From the NCBI GenBank assembly GCA_013368325.1, contig JAACJK010000120.1:62001-126000 (forward strand): 64,000 nucleotides of DNA, written 5' to 3'. Source of the stretch: Ephemerocybe angulata. Its lineage: Eukaryota; Basidiomycota; Agaricomycetes; Agaricales; Psathyrellaceae. The notes beneath the pieces are model-generated. The model ran no database searches and was not told the origin of the DNA. It worked only from the letters and a program-made list of their open reading frames with translations. The number at the start of each line of letters is the position of its first letter. Position 1 is the first letter of the stretch. This document shows positions 21,401 to 31,099 of this stretch, one piece after another. The position numbers and the translations under genes are program-made.

Positions 21401-22445
21401 GAACTACAAGACGTGGTCTTCGAGAGCGCAGAATGCTGCGTACAATGTCGTATCGACGGAACCGTTTGTGGGCTCATTACCGACACGAGAGGGCATTCGA
21501 CTTTACTACGCACTGGTAGACCCATACCTGATCTTTGGCTGCGAGGTTATTATCGACGTCACTGAGAAGAACTTGCGCATGCTGGAAAAAGCGCAGATTT
21601 ATTTCCTGCGGCGTCTCCTCGGTCTAAACCCACGATCCCCGATCGGCCCATTGTTCACCGAAACGGGTGTCATGCCCATCCGCCACCGCAGAATTATCCT
21701 TGCACTTCGTTTCGCGAAGTATGCCCTCCAACAACCGCACTCGCACTACGTGAATCGAGCCTTCAGGGATGCACTCGAGCTACACAGAAGAAACAGGCGG
21801 TCGTGGGTCTCGGACATCGCGAAGGCCCTGAGGTCACTCCCGCTTCACCCTATCATCCTCGACGTCGATGAACTCGAGACGATCATGGGGATTGATTCCC
21901 TAATCGAGCAGGTGCAGGAATCGTGCGCTCAATACCTCCTCGACTCCATCAACAGCACGAGGCTACCACTCCTTCGAAGTGACTTTCGCCCTATGGTCAC
22001 CACGTCCCTCCAGACGGTCCTTTGTCTGCGCAAATATCTGCGAACAGTCAAGGTGCCAGCCCATAAGGAGGCGCTTGTCTCTCTCTTATGCGCCGACCAC
22101 TCTCTCGGAGTTGAGCAGTATCGACGAAAGCGTTACCCTGACGGTTCACGCATCCCGTACGAGTGTCGTGTGTGCCGATACTGCCACCATCATACTGAGA
22201 CGGAATTACACGCACTATTCAGGTGTGAAGGTCCAGAGGACTCGAGGATGGTCACAGACAGGCGGTGGGAATTTTTGGAAAGGGTGGAACAGCTCGCGGG
22301 GCACGAACTCGTGTCAAGGTGCGTCTCGGACACAGACGAGAGTGCCATCATTGCCGTCCACTACTTCCTTGAACACGACAACTTAGGCCCCGTTTTCGCC
22401 AAGTTTGTTTTTGATATACTTAAAATGTTTCCAATATCTCTCTAG
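18420..22445 (+). CDS. LINE ORF2: endonuclease / reverse transcriptase
   Basis: About 1341 residues from the first in-frame ATG (18420); the frame is open from 18393. The N-terminal APE-type endonuclease shows ASWNVKG, FFQETG, SGDLNGRTG, TVIDFAL and FDHACLQL, i.e. the usual Asn, Glu, Asp/Asn and His residues. The reverse transcriptase has motif A (SIDLKNTF), motif B (AGDSISPALF) and motif C (FADD). A C-terminal zinc knuckle (CRVCRYCHHHTETELHALFRC) follows. Between endonuclease and RT lies a region resembling a degenerate RNase H fold. No stop or frameshift interrupts it, so it may be active. Confidence 0.92.
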   Translation: MTLSASSGLADDSSLSYESPDIGECASEGYTTLTVASWNVKGDLAVSIKEAVIVEMIKSNSITFFQETGLAPNQDISGHLPIGFDIISHPRPVIPTDDQQWGGVAAVFDSNLSFTYRQDLACPDIIVLEFDDMFVVNAYIPPALSKWWKWSKVLPEVKLAEILATCAGENARKGFVISGDLNGRTGNWQLESASDRYPRTSSDPVVNTRGRWLRNDVCTPHGVLIANGSSLEVNSPGLPTSFQDHGSPTVIDFALVSQVLVTQFVSLAITRPHFSFDHACLQLTLEVPASIHKPEDPSGRENTFSREDCLPQSSSDLDFLLDEVMASSMDDEEATLDFYGPAAEKGSPTNVYIACHGIANGRFRCAIARTSKSIEVITVAGPRANALLCAVGYAALHAPPDQALVFYIDSIPTIRSLCHQIGPAYLRGSLDELSSLARAAYLLIKRTTPTNFIPVNDRIRTLEPWKAAVDAARRSPPVPLVHFSLPDIDDLETMRDSRPGSADQNAGDPPLPLDKPKVTTVLPRLPKPPQKERSLHSLMKDTPRMTMPRDTNPRSNKHRGRLRSRLKKWFNLQMLLHCRTTGEFWKLRRSWTEGRRRALGITIKQAREEFSIRMNPPVVLPRTIDEARFLEDKQRAAEIPDSTVDITPHGTFSRRYGTQEVIWAKRKVCKRPRKSTRGIDNVGYHDLLSISNEKLRDLLNACIEQRKIPSLWTLSTLIALPKPQKPLADPKSYRIIALESCVAKVMTLMIDRRFREYLDDTKLIPDSQNGFREGYRTNNNSFVLRHCIDKARASGKCLITLSIDLKNTFPSTNLDTLWTKLHDLGARGPIIDWLREFYRQMTYRVKVGNDYSSAFNSTWGIMAGDSISPALFLAYTFDFEPPTSTDDILLQDVHITKLAFADDVIFLLLADRNMPSIASMQERLTWVEGEYLAKVAFLELNATKSLCCIIGAKRLPDDHLTITNGGAPQPIDYVDNFRYGGIHFSTDLRNIFYQNYKTWSSRAQNAAYNVVSTEPFVGSLPTREGIRLYYALVDPYLIFGCEVIIDVTEKNLRMLEKAQIYFLRRLLGLNPRSPIGPLFTETGVMPIRHRRIILALRFAKYALQQPHSHYVNRAFRDALELHRRNRRSWVSDIAKALRSLPLHPIILDVDELETIMGIDSLIEQVQESCAQYLLDSINSTRLPLLRSDFRPMVTTSLQTVLCLRKYLRTVKVPAHKEALVSLLCADHSLGVEQYRRKRYPDGSRIPYECRVCRYCHHHTETELHALFRCEGPEDSRMVTDRRWEFLERVEQLAGHELVSRCVSDTDESAIIAVHYFLEHDNLGPVFAKFVFDILKMFPISL

Positions 22446-22737
22446 TCAACAATCTGTTCCTAGCTCTGTATTACTTTAGCTGTTTTAAAGACTCATGGGC
22501 TTTCCCAACAACACATGACGCCGCGAGGCATCCATGAATTCTCCGGAATTCTTTCACGGGCTCTGCTTCACCCCGTGTCCACGCAATCAACAATTTGTTG
22601 ACTGCCCCCTGCGAGATAACCGGACTTTGTACGATGTCTGCACAGACGTCCTACTCCTCTGCGTTCTCAATAATGGGAGTCCTAGTTGTAGAGAAACCTA
22701 CGAAGGACACGACAGTCGTTCCTGAACGGGACAGGAC
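22446..22737 (+). other. LINE 3' UTR
   Basis: The stretch ends at CGGGACAGGAC just before the second TTGCAA. No poly(A) or simple-repeat tail belongs to the LINE itself. Confidence 0.6.
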
Positions 22738-22743
22738 TTGCAA

Positions 22744-23669
22744 ATAATGATAATGATAATGATAATGGTGTTGCCCCTTCTGTTTCCAATCCTTCTTTTG
22801 CACCCCGACCTGGCTATGGCGTTCCTCCCCACTTTTCTTCTGGGGGTGAGGACTCTGGGGGTGGCCGTTACGATGGGGGTGGACGTCCGGACACCCGCTA
22901 CTCGAACGGCATTTATACTTCTGATTATACACTTCGTGAATGCCTTCTCGATATCACTCCGGAGTCGTACTTATCGACTCCGAATCCTTTCAATATGATC
23001 TTTCGTCTTATTCGGAAGGGTCACCTTTTACCTACAACTTCTTTCACCTTTCTCGAGAGCCGGGGGCAGTGGATTGATTGGGATATGAAGATTCGCCATA
23101 CGTTGGCATCATACAACATCCTCGGACTCATCCTGGAGGAGGGTGAGGACTGTGGTAACGTCGTGCCGGAACCCCTTCAGTACATCCCTCGTATCAGCCT
23201 TCCTGCCCGGCCTTCCCGCGACGACATCATGATCCATGACAACTGGGACAACATCGACCGCATGGCTTACCTCCTTCTCACCGGGACCATCTCCGACGCC
23301 GTTCGCAGTATTGTCGACCGTGGTCTGTCCTCCGCGAATGCTTACCGATCCAGCCGTCCGACCGCTCGAGATGTGTACCGCGTGCTGCACCACCGTTACG
23401 GGTTAGGGAACACCGCTCACGGAGCTGCGAAATGGAGCGAGGCGAAAGACCTTCATTGCGGACCCGACGTTGTGGACTATCTCACCAAGTATTCGCGTCT
23501 CCTGCAGGAGGTCCATGCGTCTGGATACGTCGTGTCTCCCATCGACATGTGCCGCGCCTTTATCTCTCGCCTGCCTCCCTTGATGCAACACTTCTCCCTC
23601 ACCTTCTCGATCTGGTGTGACACCGATGAGGTTCTCGAGGGGGCAGTCGACTTCAAAGACGTCCTCAAA
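22744..23669 (+). CDS. copia gag, C-terminal part
   Basis: The frame resumes after the LINE with an Asn/Asp run and a Gly-rich stretch. It continues into a gag capsid-like domain of the copia/UBN2 type (LPTTSFTFLESRGQWIDWDM.. to SLTFSIWCDTDEVLEGAVDF). It stops at an in-frame TAG (23670-23672), after which the same frame runs through zinc knuckle and pol. The stop looks like a nonsense mutation; the downstream context (TAG ATC) is not the known CARYYA readthrough signal. Confidence 0.8.
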
Positions 23670-23672
23670 TAG

Positions 23673-26600
23673 ATCGACCGTGCCGAGGCATCATACCACA
23701 ACGTCGTTGCTGCCCGCAGATCGTACCCAGGTCAACGCCAGAACAACGTGCATCAACCTCGGCATTTTTCTCAGTGTTCCCAGATTCCCATCCCTTCCAT
23801 CTCTTCGTCATCATCGACCAACTCTTCCTCCAGTTCCTCTGCGTCCTTCGCCAATGGTCCTTCCAATCAACAGCCTCCAGGCGTTCATCAGGCTGCGATC
23901 GGGAAGAAGTGTTATGCATGTGGCGAACCTGGCCATACCATCGCGAACTGTACCAAGAAGGGTGGTGATCGGGGGAACGTAGGTCGTCAGATGGGGCCGA
24001 AACCGGTTGGGCTGTTAGCTGAGGGTGGGGATGACGATGCCGTTGAGGCGTTCGTGGCCGCAGATGACGAGGTGGAGACTGGCGAGCCTGTTGGAATGGA
24101 CGGTGTCGACGACGACGAAGCTGCCCTCCTGACGAACTATTTCGATACCCTACAACTAAACTCCGCCTTCCATGTCGATACCTACTCAAATACCGATGCG
24201 TCTCACTGTTACCTCGTGCCTTCGGGTGTGTCTGATGTTGTGGACCTGGCCCTGGCTTCGACTGTCGCTCCTCCGCTTGAGACTCGATCACCCCGTCCTG
24301 CTCTCAACACCGTCTTGGACTCGGGATGCTCCCAACATATCGTTCGTGCCCGCGATTACTTCCATTCGTTCAGGCCGATCTCCTTCTCGGTGGGCACGGC
24401 CAACAACAAGCCTCTTCAAGTCCACGGATGCGGGACTGTCAAGGTTCCGATTCGACTGTCTGATGGTTCGTCGAAGGTCCTTGTCTTGCTGGACTGTCTA
24501 TTCGCTCCAGACTGTCCCTTGAACTTGCTTTCGGTAGGCCGTCTGACCTCAGGCTTGAATCTGCGGATTCTATTCACGGAATCGCGGACATTTGCTTGGG
24601 AGCACGTTCCTGGTACTCGTCCGTCGCGATTCCTAGTCATGCCACGCTACAATCACCTCACGCTCTTGTCGTGCGACTTCATCCCTGCGTCTGTCGACTC
24701 GACCTCTTCCGTTTCTCTCCTGTCCCAGTCACGATCTCTGTCTTTCGACCCGCCCTCAAAGACGATTACCCTCTGGCACCAACGCCTTTGCCATCTAGGT
24801 TGGGATTCAACGAAGGAGGTTCTTCGCGGGAAGTCTGTCCTTGGTGTTGAGTACGTCGGTTCTCTTGACCATTCAAAGTGTGTGCCATGCGTTCTCGGGA
24901 AGACGGTTGCTACGCCATACTCTCACAACCGACATCGTGCTACCCGTGCTGGCGAGCTCCTCCACATGGATATCTGCGGTCCATTTCGCGTCGCCTCTGC
25001 TGGGAATCGCTACTTCTTTGTTGTTCTGGACGACTTCACGAACTTTGTTTGGGTTTTCCTGCTTAAGACTCGGATGGAGGTCTTGCAACACTTCAAAATG
25101 GTCGAGGCTCTCTTGGGCAACGTTGTGCGGGCTAAAGTCCGGTCCGTCCGTCTCGATGGTGTGGGCGAGTTCGTCGGTGGTGACTTCAAGGCGCACCTCG
25201 TGTCCCAAGGCATATCGTCTCAGCTCACGGTCCCGTACGCACACCAGCAGAACGGTAAAGCGGAACGTTTTAACTTGCAGGTCCAGAATGACATCCGTGC
25301 TCTCCTGGCGACGTCGGGCCTGCCTCGCATGTTTTGGGGTTTTGCGGCTCTTACGTCGGCATACATTGCAAACCGTACACCTACTTCTACCTTGCCTGCC
25401 GGGACTACACCTTACGAAGCCCTCTTCGGTGCCAAACCGAATATCTCTCACCTTCGAGTTTTCGGCTGCCGCTGCTTTCCTCTTATCCCTGCGGAAGTGC
25501 GTCCTAAGCTGGATCCGTATCGGGTGGAGGCTATCTTCCTTGGGTATGAGTCTGATCAGGTTGGATGGCGTTGCATGGGGGTGAACGGCAAGATCTTGTT
25601 CTCTAACGATGTGATCTTTGACGAGGCGACTCCGGGACGGTTGGCGGGTCGTCGTACAGCAGCTTCGGATGTGGATGATCCTCTTCTCGAGGATGGCGAT
25701 ACTTCTCCTGGGGGTGCTTCTGCTGGGGGTGCTCCTGCTGGGGGTGAACCTGCTGGAGGTGTACCTATTCGCCGATCTCGTCGTCTTATGGATCAGTCTA
25801 CTCTGGCTTCTTCTAGTCTGGACATTGACGCTCTCGATGTCACAGCTCTCTTGGCTGCCTCACCATATCTCGACTCCGACGCTGCCTCTGCTTTCCTTGC
25901 TTCTGGTGTCTTGGATCCTGGCCAGCCTGCTGATGAGGTTGACATCTACTTGTCTTTCGTTGGATGTCATCGACTTCTGGACGACGATGGTCCGGGTTTT
26001 CGTGCTTCGGTTGGTGGTCTCCGCCGTTTCGATGCCAACGGATTCGACGTGCCTTCTGGGAACGGTGCATATGGAGTTTGGGACTTGACGAAGCCGCCAG
26101 AGTCGTATCAGGAAGCACTGCGTCGTCCGGACCGAGCTATTTGGCATGCAGCCAGGGTCTGCGAGGTCGAGTCTCTTGAGGCAAAGGGTGCCTTCACTCG
26201 GATGCTTCGTCCTCCGAACGTCATCCTCACTGGCGTCAAATGGGTCCATGATTTCAAGTATAACCCGGATGGCTCGATCAAGTGGGGTAACGAGAAGGGC
26301 CGTCTGGTTGCTCTCGGATACAGTCAGCACCGTGACACATATGGTGAGACGTATGCTCCTGTCGCGAAGATGAGCAGCTTGCGTCTGACCATTGTCTGTG
26401 CTGGTGCCTGGGGTTGGGAGCTGTTCTCATTCGATATCACCACCGCTTTCCTACATTCGACCCTGAAGCACGCCGTCTACCTTCGCCAGATTCCGGGTTT
26501 CCCTGAACCTAACCCAAAGACTGTTCTCAAGCTTAACGTCTCTCTCTACGGCTTGAAGCAGTCTGTGTTTGAATGGTTCTGCCTTATCCTTGAAATTCTC

Positions 26601-27743
26601 ACCAAAATCGGCTTCACCGAGTCCCAGGTCGATCACGCATTCTTCTACGCCTCCTTCTCGACTCCTCCTGACCCATCCGTTGCTCCTCTTCCTGACGGCT
26701 CTCCTCTGCAAATCATGATTCCCCTTCATGTCGACGACGGTCTCGTGGCGACAAACTCTCCATCTCTCTGGGCTTGGGTTGTTAAACGAATGAAGGACTT
26801 GGGCATTCAGGTGAAGGATCTTGGGCCGGCGTCAATGTTCGTTGGGTGGCGCATCTTCCGTGACCGTCCCACTCGTCGTATCTGGCTGTCGCAGGCGCCG
26901 TTCATCACGTCCCTGTTAGAAGACCACAAGATGATCCCTTGTCATGGCATTTCTGTCCCTCTCACCACTCTACCAAACGACATGCCTGACGGGAAACGCG
27001 GTGTTTTGACTGATCCCTCGCTTTCACCTGAGGCTTGGAAGAAGGTGTACCAATCGATCGTTGGATCTCTTCAGTACTTGGCGACGTGTACGCGGCCTGA
27101 TCTCAGCTTCGCGGCTATGGCTCTCGGTCACCACAGCGCGAATCCTGAAGAGAAACACATGGCGGCTGCGAAGCACGTTCTCCGGTACTTGTACGAGACA
27201 AAGGATTATGTCCTGATGTTTGATCCCAACCATAGCATCGATCCGACTGTGGACAGCGAAGTTCGCTCGGCTTGCGGTGTGACAGACGCCGATTGGGCAT
27301 CGGATAGCCAGTCTCGCCTCTCGGTGTCGGGCTACGCGTTCTTCTACTTGGGGGGTCTTGTTTCTTGGTCGAGCAAGCGCCAGCGGGTTATTGCACTATC
27401 GTCCACGGAGGCCGAGTTCTACGCTATCACTCACGGTGTCAAGGAAGGGCTTTCCTTGCGTCGCTTCATGCTCGAAATAGGTCTCTCGGTCCCGGCGCCT
27501 TTTCCCATGCTGATGGACAGCAAAAGCGCAATGGCTCAGGTCAAATCGCCGGCACTTACATCCCGATCGAAACACATTCACATTCGCGCTCTCTTCATTA
27601 AACAATACTTTTCGGATGGCTCTTTCAATGTTACGTGGATTTCTACTTCTAACAATGTGGCGGATATATTCACTAAACCACTTTCCCGGGTTTTGTTCGA
27701 GCGGCACCGGGCGGCTCTGGGTGTGGTTTCCTCCCCTCGTTGA
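23673..27743 (+). CDS. copia pol: zinc knuckle, protease, integrase, RT, RNase H
   Basis: The frame downstream of the TAG. In order: zinc knuckle CYACGEPGHTIANC (about 23918-23959), aspartic protease LDSGCSQHIV (about 24315), GAG-pre-integrase (WHQRLCHLG), integrase core (HMDICGP, VRLDGVGEF, QQNGKAERFN; the D, D and E are present), copia RT (WELFSFDITTAFL, LHVDDGLV) and RNase H (VTDADWASD, SSTEAEFYA, MDSKSA, SKHIHIR). Only the gag stop and the LINE interfere with expression. The integrase VRLDGVGEF departs from the common SDNGGEF. Confidence 0.93.
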   Translation: MDRAEASYHNVVAARRSYPGQRQNNVHQPRHFSQCSQIPIPSISSSSSTNSSSSSSASFANGPSNQQPPGVHQAAIGKKCYACGEPGHTIANCTKKGGDRGNVGRQMGPKPVGLLAEGGDDDAVEAFVAADDEVETGEPVGMDGVDDDEAALLTNYFDTLQLNSAFHVDTYSNTDASHCYLVPSGVSDVVDLALASTVAPPLETRSPRPALNTVLDSGCSQHIVRARDYFHSFRPISFSVGTANNKPLQVHGCGTVKVPIRLSDGSSKVLVLLDCLFAPDCPLNLLSVGRLTSGLNLRILFTESRTFAWEHVPGTRPSRFLVMPRYNHLTLLSCDFIPASVDSTSSVSLLSQSRSLSFDPPSKTITLWHQRLCHLGWDSTKEVLRGKSVLGVEYVGSLDHSKCVPCVLGKTVATPYSHNRHRATRAGELLHMDICGPFRVASAGNRYFFVVLDDFTNFVWVFLLKTRMEVLQHFKMVEALLGNVVRAKVRSVRLDGVGEFVGGDFKAHLVSQGISSQLTVPYAHQQNGKAERFNLQVQNDIRALLATSGLPRMFWGFAALTSAYIANRTPTSTLPAGTTPYEALFGAKPNISHLRVFGCRCFPLIPAEVRPKLDPYRVEAIFLGYESDQVGWRCMGVNGKILFSNDVIFDEATPGRLAGRRTAASDVDDPLLEDGDTSPGGASAGGAPAGGEPAGGVPIRRSRRLMDQSTLASSSLDIDALDVTALLAASPYLDSDAASAFLASGVLDPGQPADEVDIYLSFVGCHRLLDDDGPGFRASVGGLRRFDANGFDVPSGNGAYGVWDLTKPPESYQEALRRPDRAIWHAARVCEVESLEAKGAFTRMLRPPNVILTGVKWVHDFKYNPDGSIKWGNEKGRLVALGYSQHRDTYGETYAPVAKMSSLRLTIVCAGAWGWELFSFDITTAFLHSTLKHAVYLRQIPGFPEPNPKTVLKLNVSLYGLKQSVFEWFCLILEILTKIGFTESQVDHAFFYASFSTPPDPSVAPLPDGSPLQIMIPLHVDDGLVATNSPSLWAWVVKRMKDLGIQVKDLGPASMFVGWRIFRDRPTRRIWLSQAPFITSLLEDHKMIPCHGISVPLTTLPNDMPDGKRGVLTDPSLSPEAWKKVYQSIVGSLQYLATCTRPDLSFAAMALGHHSANPEEKHMAAAKHVLRYLYETKDYVLMFDPNHSIDPTVDSEVRSACGVTDADWASDSQSRLSVSGYAFFYLGGLVSWSSKRQRVIALSSTEAEFYAITHGVKEGLSLRRFMLEIGLSVPAPFPMLMDSKSAMAQVKSPALTSRSKHIHIRALFIKQYFSDGSFNVTWISTSNNVADIFTKPLSRVLFERHRAALGVVSSPR

Positions 27744-27806
27744 TTCCTATTTCTTTTCCTATTTCTTCTCATCCTTTTTCTTTCGTGTTCCCGTTCTCGT
27801 TTCGTG

Positions 27807-27815
27807 ATGGGGGTG
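27807..27815 (+). other. Polypurine tract of the copia element
   Basis: ATGGGGGTG lies directly before the 3' LTR, the expected place for plus-strand priming. Confidence 0.55.
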
Positions 27816-28071
27816 TGTCGGCCTGGGGCATTATGTCACTCACCGTTCACGGTCACATGTTCTTGTTCGCGTCTATATCTTCGTCTCTCTCCTCTTCCTC
27901 ACAACCCAGACGTACAATATCATCTGGGTTGTGAGTTCCAATCATTTCTTCTCAGATATCGCCTTAGCTCACCTTTAGATTAGTATCTTCATCTTCGATT
28001 CACAGGTAGATATCATACTAGACGTACAATATCATCTGGGTTTATCTTCATCTTCGATTCACAGGTTGTCA
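27816..28071 (+). repeat. 3' LTR of the copia element
   Basis: 256 bp, identical to the 5' LTR except one base (T in the 5' copy, A in the 3' copy, in the GAGTTCCA.TCATTTC stretch). The target duplication ACCAG follows. Confidence 0.92.
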
Positions 28072-28076
28072 ACCAG

Positions 28077-28467
28077 ACCCACAGCACACAATTAGGTGGG
28101 TTGGGCAGCTTGAGATATTGTTCGCTGTTCGAATTTGCGCTCAGGGCGTCAAATCGACTTTGGAACTGAACCCAAGTCATGAATCACCGAGTCTACGATG
28201 TGACCGATTCCACGATCTCCCAAGTCCCGCCCCTCTCGCTCTACATCTTCCCTATATCCGTCAATACCCCGGACAGAGCGGGACGCTCGCATCACCTTGA
28301 TACCGAGAAGCACCTCCACCCCTCCAACACTCCAGCCTCCGCGGGAAGGGGCGTCACCTCATGTCCGAGCCCACATCTTCTCGTCCCGTGAACCACCCTG
28401 CTCCCTTTGACCTCACCGAGAATCGCCAGATCGCACTCGTAAGAAGCGTAGCAGCTGTAACCAGACC
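28077..28467. other. Intergenic, no gene seen
   Basis: Sequence beyond the copia target site; it soon diverges from copy A. No feature recognised. Confidence 0.35.
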
Positions 28468-28933
28468 GCTTTTTTTTAAACATTGGGCTCCACCCAGGAT
28501 TCAAAACAGATTTGTTTAAACCGTGTTTAAATCGCGCTTTAACACGTCTCAAACGCGGCCAAAATAATCGTGGAGTCGACGGGAATCGAACTCTCGGCCG
28601 CATGGCTGTGGGTCATGTGACATCGGAGCCTTCAACCGTTAGGCCAAAGCTGCGTTGAGAGACCACAATCTGGCCCGGTTATACCCCCTCCTCCCCCACC
28701 CCTCCCCCGCCCGTACCTCCACCACCTCTGCCCCGATTGCCATCAACGCAGCTGTGGCCTAACGGTTGAAGGCTCCGATGTCACATGACCCACAGCCATG
28801 CGGCCGAGAGTTCGATTCCCGTCGACTCCACGATTATTTTGGCCGCGTTTGAGACGTGTTAAAGCGCGATTTAAACACGGTTTAAACAAATCTGTATTGA
28901 ATCCTGGGTGGAGCCCAATGTTTAAAAAAAAGC
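28468..28933. repeat. 191-bp inverted repeat with tRNA-like sequence in each arm
   Basis: The left arm (28468-28658) and right arm (28743-28933) are reverse complements differing at two positions, separated by 84 bp of C-rich spacer. Each arm contains one GTTTAAAC and one GTTTAAAT, an oligo-T/A outer end, and a segment with tRNA control boxes (A-box-like TGGCCTAACGG, B-box-like GTTCGATTCC). The tRNA-like part lacks a pairing acceptor stem and anticodon stem, so it is not a working tRNA. No target duplication was found. Confidence 0.8.
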
Positions 28934-28999
28934 AAACGTTTTTCGTGTAGCAGGAAGTCAAAGAGCGATGAGAATCTAGCCGACCATGCGAGGGTACAA

Positions 29000-30860
29000 C
29001 TGCTGGGCTCAGGGGCTCAGTCGGCTTGGGCAGGAGGAAATCAGGACGTTCGCTGCCGCCCCATCCTAGACAAACGAGCTCGAGACGCTCGTCGGGGGAA
29101 AAAGATGCCTGAGAGTTCGAGATGGAGAGTGCTGGAACGACGTTGTATTCGGGCAGCGGAGACCGGATTGCGTCTTCGGGTTCGAGGCGAAGACGGGTGA
29201 ATCTACGTGGTTTTTGGGGAAGGTCGATCCCCAATCTCAAGATGCTCAGCCTGGACCAGGCGACCTCTCCGAGCTCTTCGACCCGCGATGCCTCGGAATG
29301 TCTGCGTCGTGGAACAGGCGACGTCTTCGACCTCGAGACCAAGACTTCTGACTCGGAGCTACGGGAGCCTCAATCTAAAAACGAGCAGTTCAACCTCGAC
29401 GCTCATCCTAGAACGCGCTCGCTTCGACCTCGGGATCGTCACCAACCGCCTCGGGACCCTAGGCGATGTCCAAGTCGCGAGCATTCGCCATCCATCCTCT
29501 GCCCTTCCCATTCTGCATTTGCCCCTTACGCCCCGCACCAACCATCCCTCTTGAAAGAAGGATGCATGCTGGGTAGGCTAGGTTCAATGCATTCGGGTAC
29601 CACGAGCAAGAGGGGGTGGGTCATGATACCGCTTACCTGTCATTCCTCCGAGTCCGCTCCCACTTCCAATGCATTCCACGACATCCTCCCGATCCCAATC
29701 TTCCTTCCCAACCAGTGCCCTGCGCCCGTCGTCCTCCTCCACTCCACCCAGCGTAAATCCACTCGGACCTTTGACATACTCGGCGGCACCGTCCGTCCCT
29801 CTTGAACCCAATGTCCTCCAGCTCCGCAGTGCGATGTTGCGCTATCAAGTCGATATAGCGCTCGAGCGGCACTCAAGGGAGTCCAGGCAACGTCCAGTTT
29901 CGAAGGAGATAAGCGATGCGTGGTGGGGGAGCCGTGGGGGGGTGTAGCTGGTCGAGGAGAGACCGAGCGGACAGACGATCCGTTGGGCCCGTGCCGAAGA
30001 ACCGAAGACGCGATCGACAATCAGAACCAAACCAGCACCCTCCACACGCTACTCACACACCGACTTCCGCCAAGAGCCCCAGTCGTTGTCGAGACCAGTA
30101 TCGAAAGAGCAGCGAGCTTGGAGCCACGGTGCCGGTGAGAGATAACCGGGGTCCGGGGCGCGGTGCAAGGCCCCCGGTCCATGCATATGCTCTGGCCCAA
30201 GATGGACACCCCGGGGAGATGCAGAAGACCACAAGGCGGAGGTGCGCGCCGGAAGGCCCTCCTCGGGACGGGACGTCCCAGCGCCCAGGTCCCCTGTAAG
30301 ACAACAAGACCGTGTGGGCACCGAATGCTCGCACACGTTCTCGCAGAAGGACTGCGAGGTTCGAAGGGGGGTAAGGACGATCCTGGGACTATGAGAGGAA
30401 GAAAGGAATGATGATTGTGGGACGGATGGTAGGATGAGCTCGGGGGAGAGCGAACTGGAGAAGCTGTATGTACAAACTGCCTTTATATACCTATGATCGA
30501 TCCTAGCTGACTAAGGAATAAATACGGCGGGTCATCCATCGTCCGAGTTCGCCACATCGCTGGACCGTCGCAAGCCCGTCGTCGGAATAAAGATGGTGTC
30601 GGGGCGCAGCCGCGACGGCATCATCACACCCCTTGAAATCGTCAGCCCAAAGCTCGGCCTAGTGCTTGAGTCTGTGTGTAGGCCATATCGAGAGTGTCGT
30701 CAGTCGATATCGGCGTGTACGCGGTCCTCCTCTGAGGTATGTCGAGGCAGAAAGGGAGAAAGGAGGTATTCGACATCGACGTCGAGGACGAAGCAGAAAA
30801 TCGTCCTGCCAGCATCGAAGCTGCAGGCAAACACGCGCCAAATCGATGACTAACGCGCCA
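29000..30860. repeat. Dispersed repeat R, copy 2 (longest)
   Basis: Matches R1 (3.8-5.05 kb) and R3 (42.6-43.96 kb) with insertions and deletions. Shared landmarks: GAGCTCTTCGACCCG near 29270, CGAGCATTCGCCATCCATCC near 29478, and AAGCAGAAAATCGT near 30791. Frames are not conserved among copies. Confidence 0.58.
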
Positions 30861-31099
30861 AGCTCACGCGTTCAAGTTGCCCCTGATCCATTTTCCCCCT
30901 CGTCATCGACAACCACAACCCCCGCAAAACCTTATGGCGCATCAATCCTTATTCACTGCTCGCGTAACATCTCAAATCACGCCCTGATAGTCTATCTACG
31001 CCCCCCTGGCCGGGTGCGTATAGTCAAGCGCCCGTCAGCCCGCTATCTACTTGCATGTTGTTACAAAGCTCCTCACTCGGAGGCGAATCGCCTCTCAGG

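Larger units (their letters stand above)
16049..22737 (+). mobile_element. Non-LTR retrotransposon (LINE, APE endonuclease plus RT), apparently full length
   Basis: The 6689-bp insert is bounded by TTGCAA at 16043-16048 and 22738-22743, its target duplication in copia gag. It has a long 5' UTR with a hairpin array, ORF1 (coiled coil) and ORF2 (endonuclease, reverse transcriptase, zinc knuckle). The 3' end has no poly(A) tail; the flanking AATGAT repeats belong to gag. Both ORFs are open, so it may be recently active. Confidence 0.9.
15101..28071 (+). mobile_element. Ty1-copia LTR retrotransposon with a nested LINE
   Basis: The element runs from the 5' LTR (15101-15356) to the 3' LTR (27816-28071) with the 5-bp target duplication ACCAG at 15096-15100 and 28072-28076. 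Domain order is gag, zinc knuckle, protease, integrase, reverse transcriptase, RNase H, i.e. Ty1-copia order. The LTRs differ at one position in 256, so insertion was recent. A 6.7-kb LINE splits gag. Without the LINE the element would be about 6.3 kb. Confidence 0.93.

Noticed and set aside
22738..22780. AATGAT microsatellite as the LINE 3' tail
   Set aside because: Joining 16048 to 22744 restores the gag frame with these codons (Asn/Asp run), so they belong to copia gag.
24873..25451. 192-codon minus-strand frame opposite copia integrase
   Set aside because: It is antisense to a strongly conserved pol domain and has no recognisable domain.
28743..28830. tRNA gene in the inverted repeat arms
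   Set aside because: A- and B-box-like sequences are present, but acceptor, anticodon and T stems do not pair, so it is tRNA-like only.
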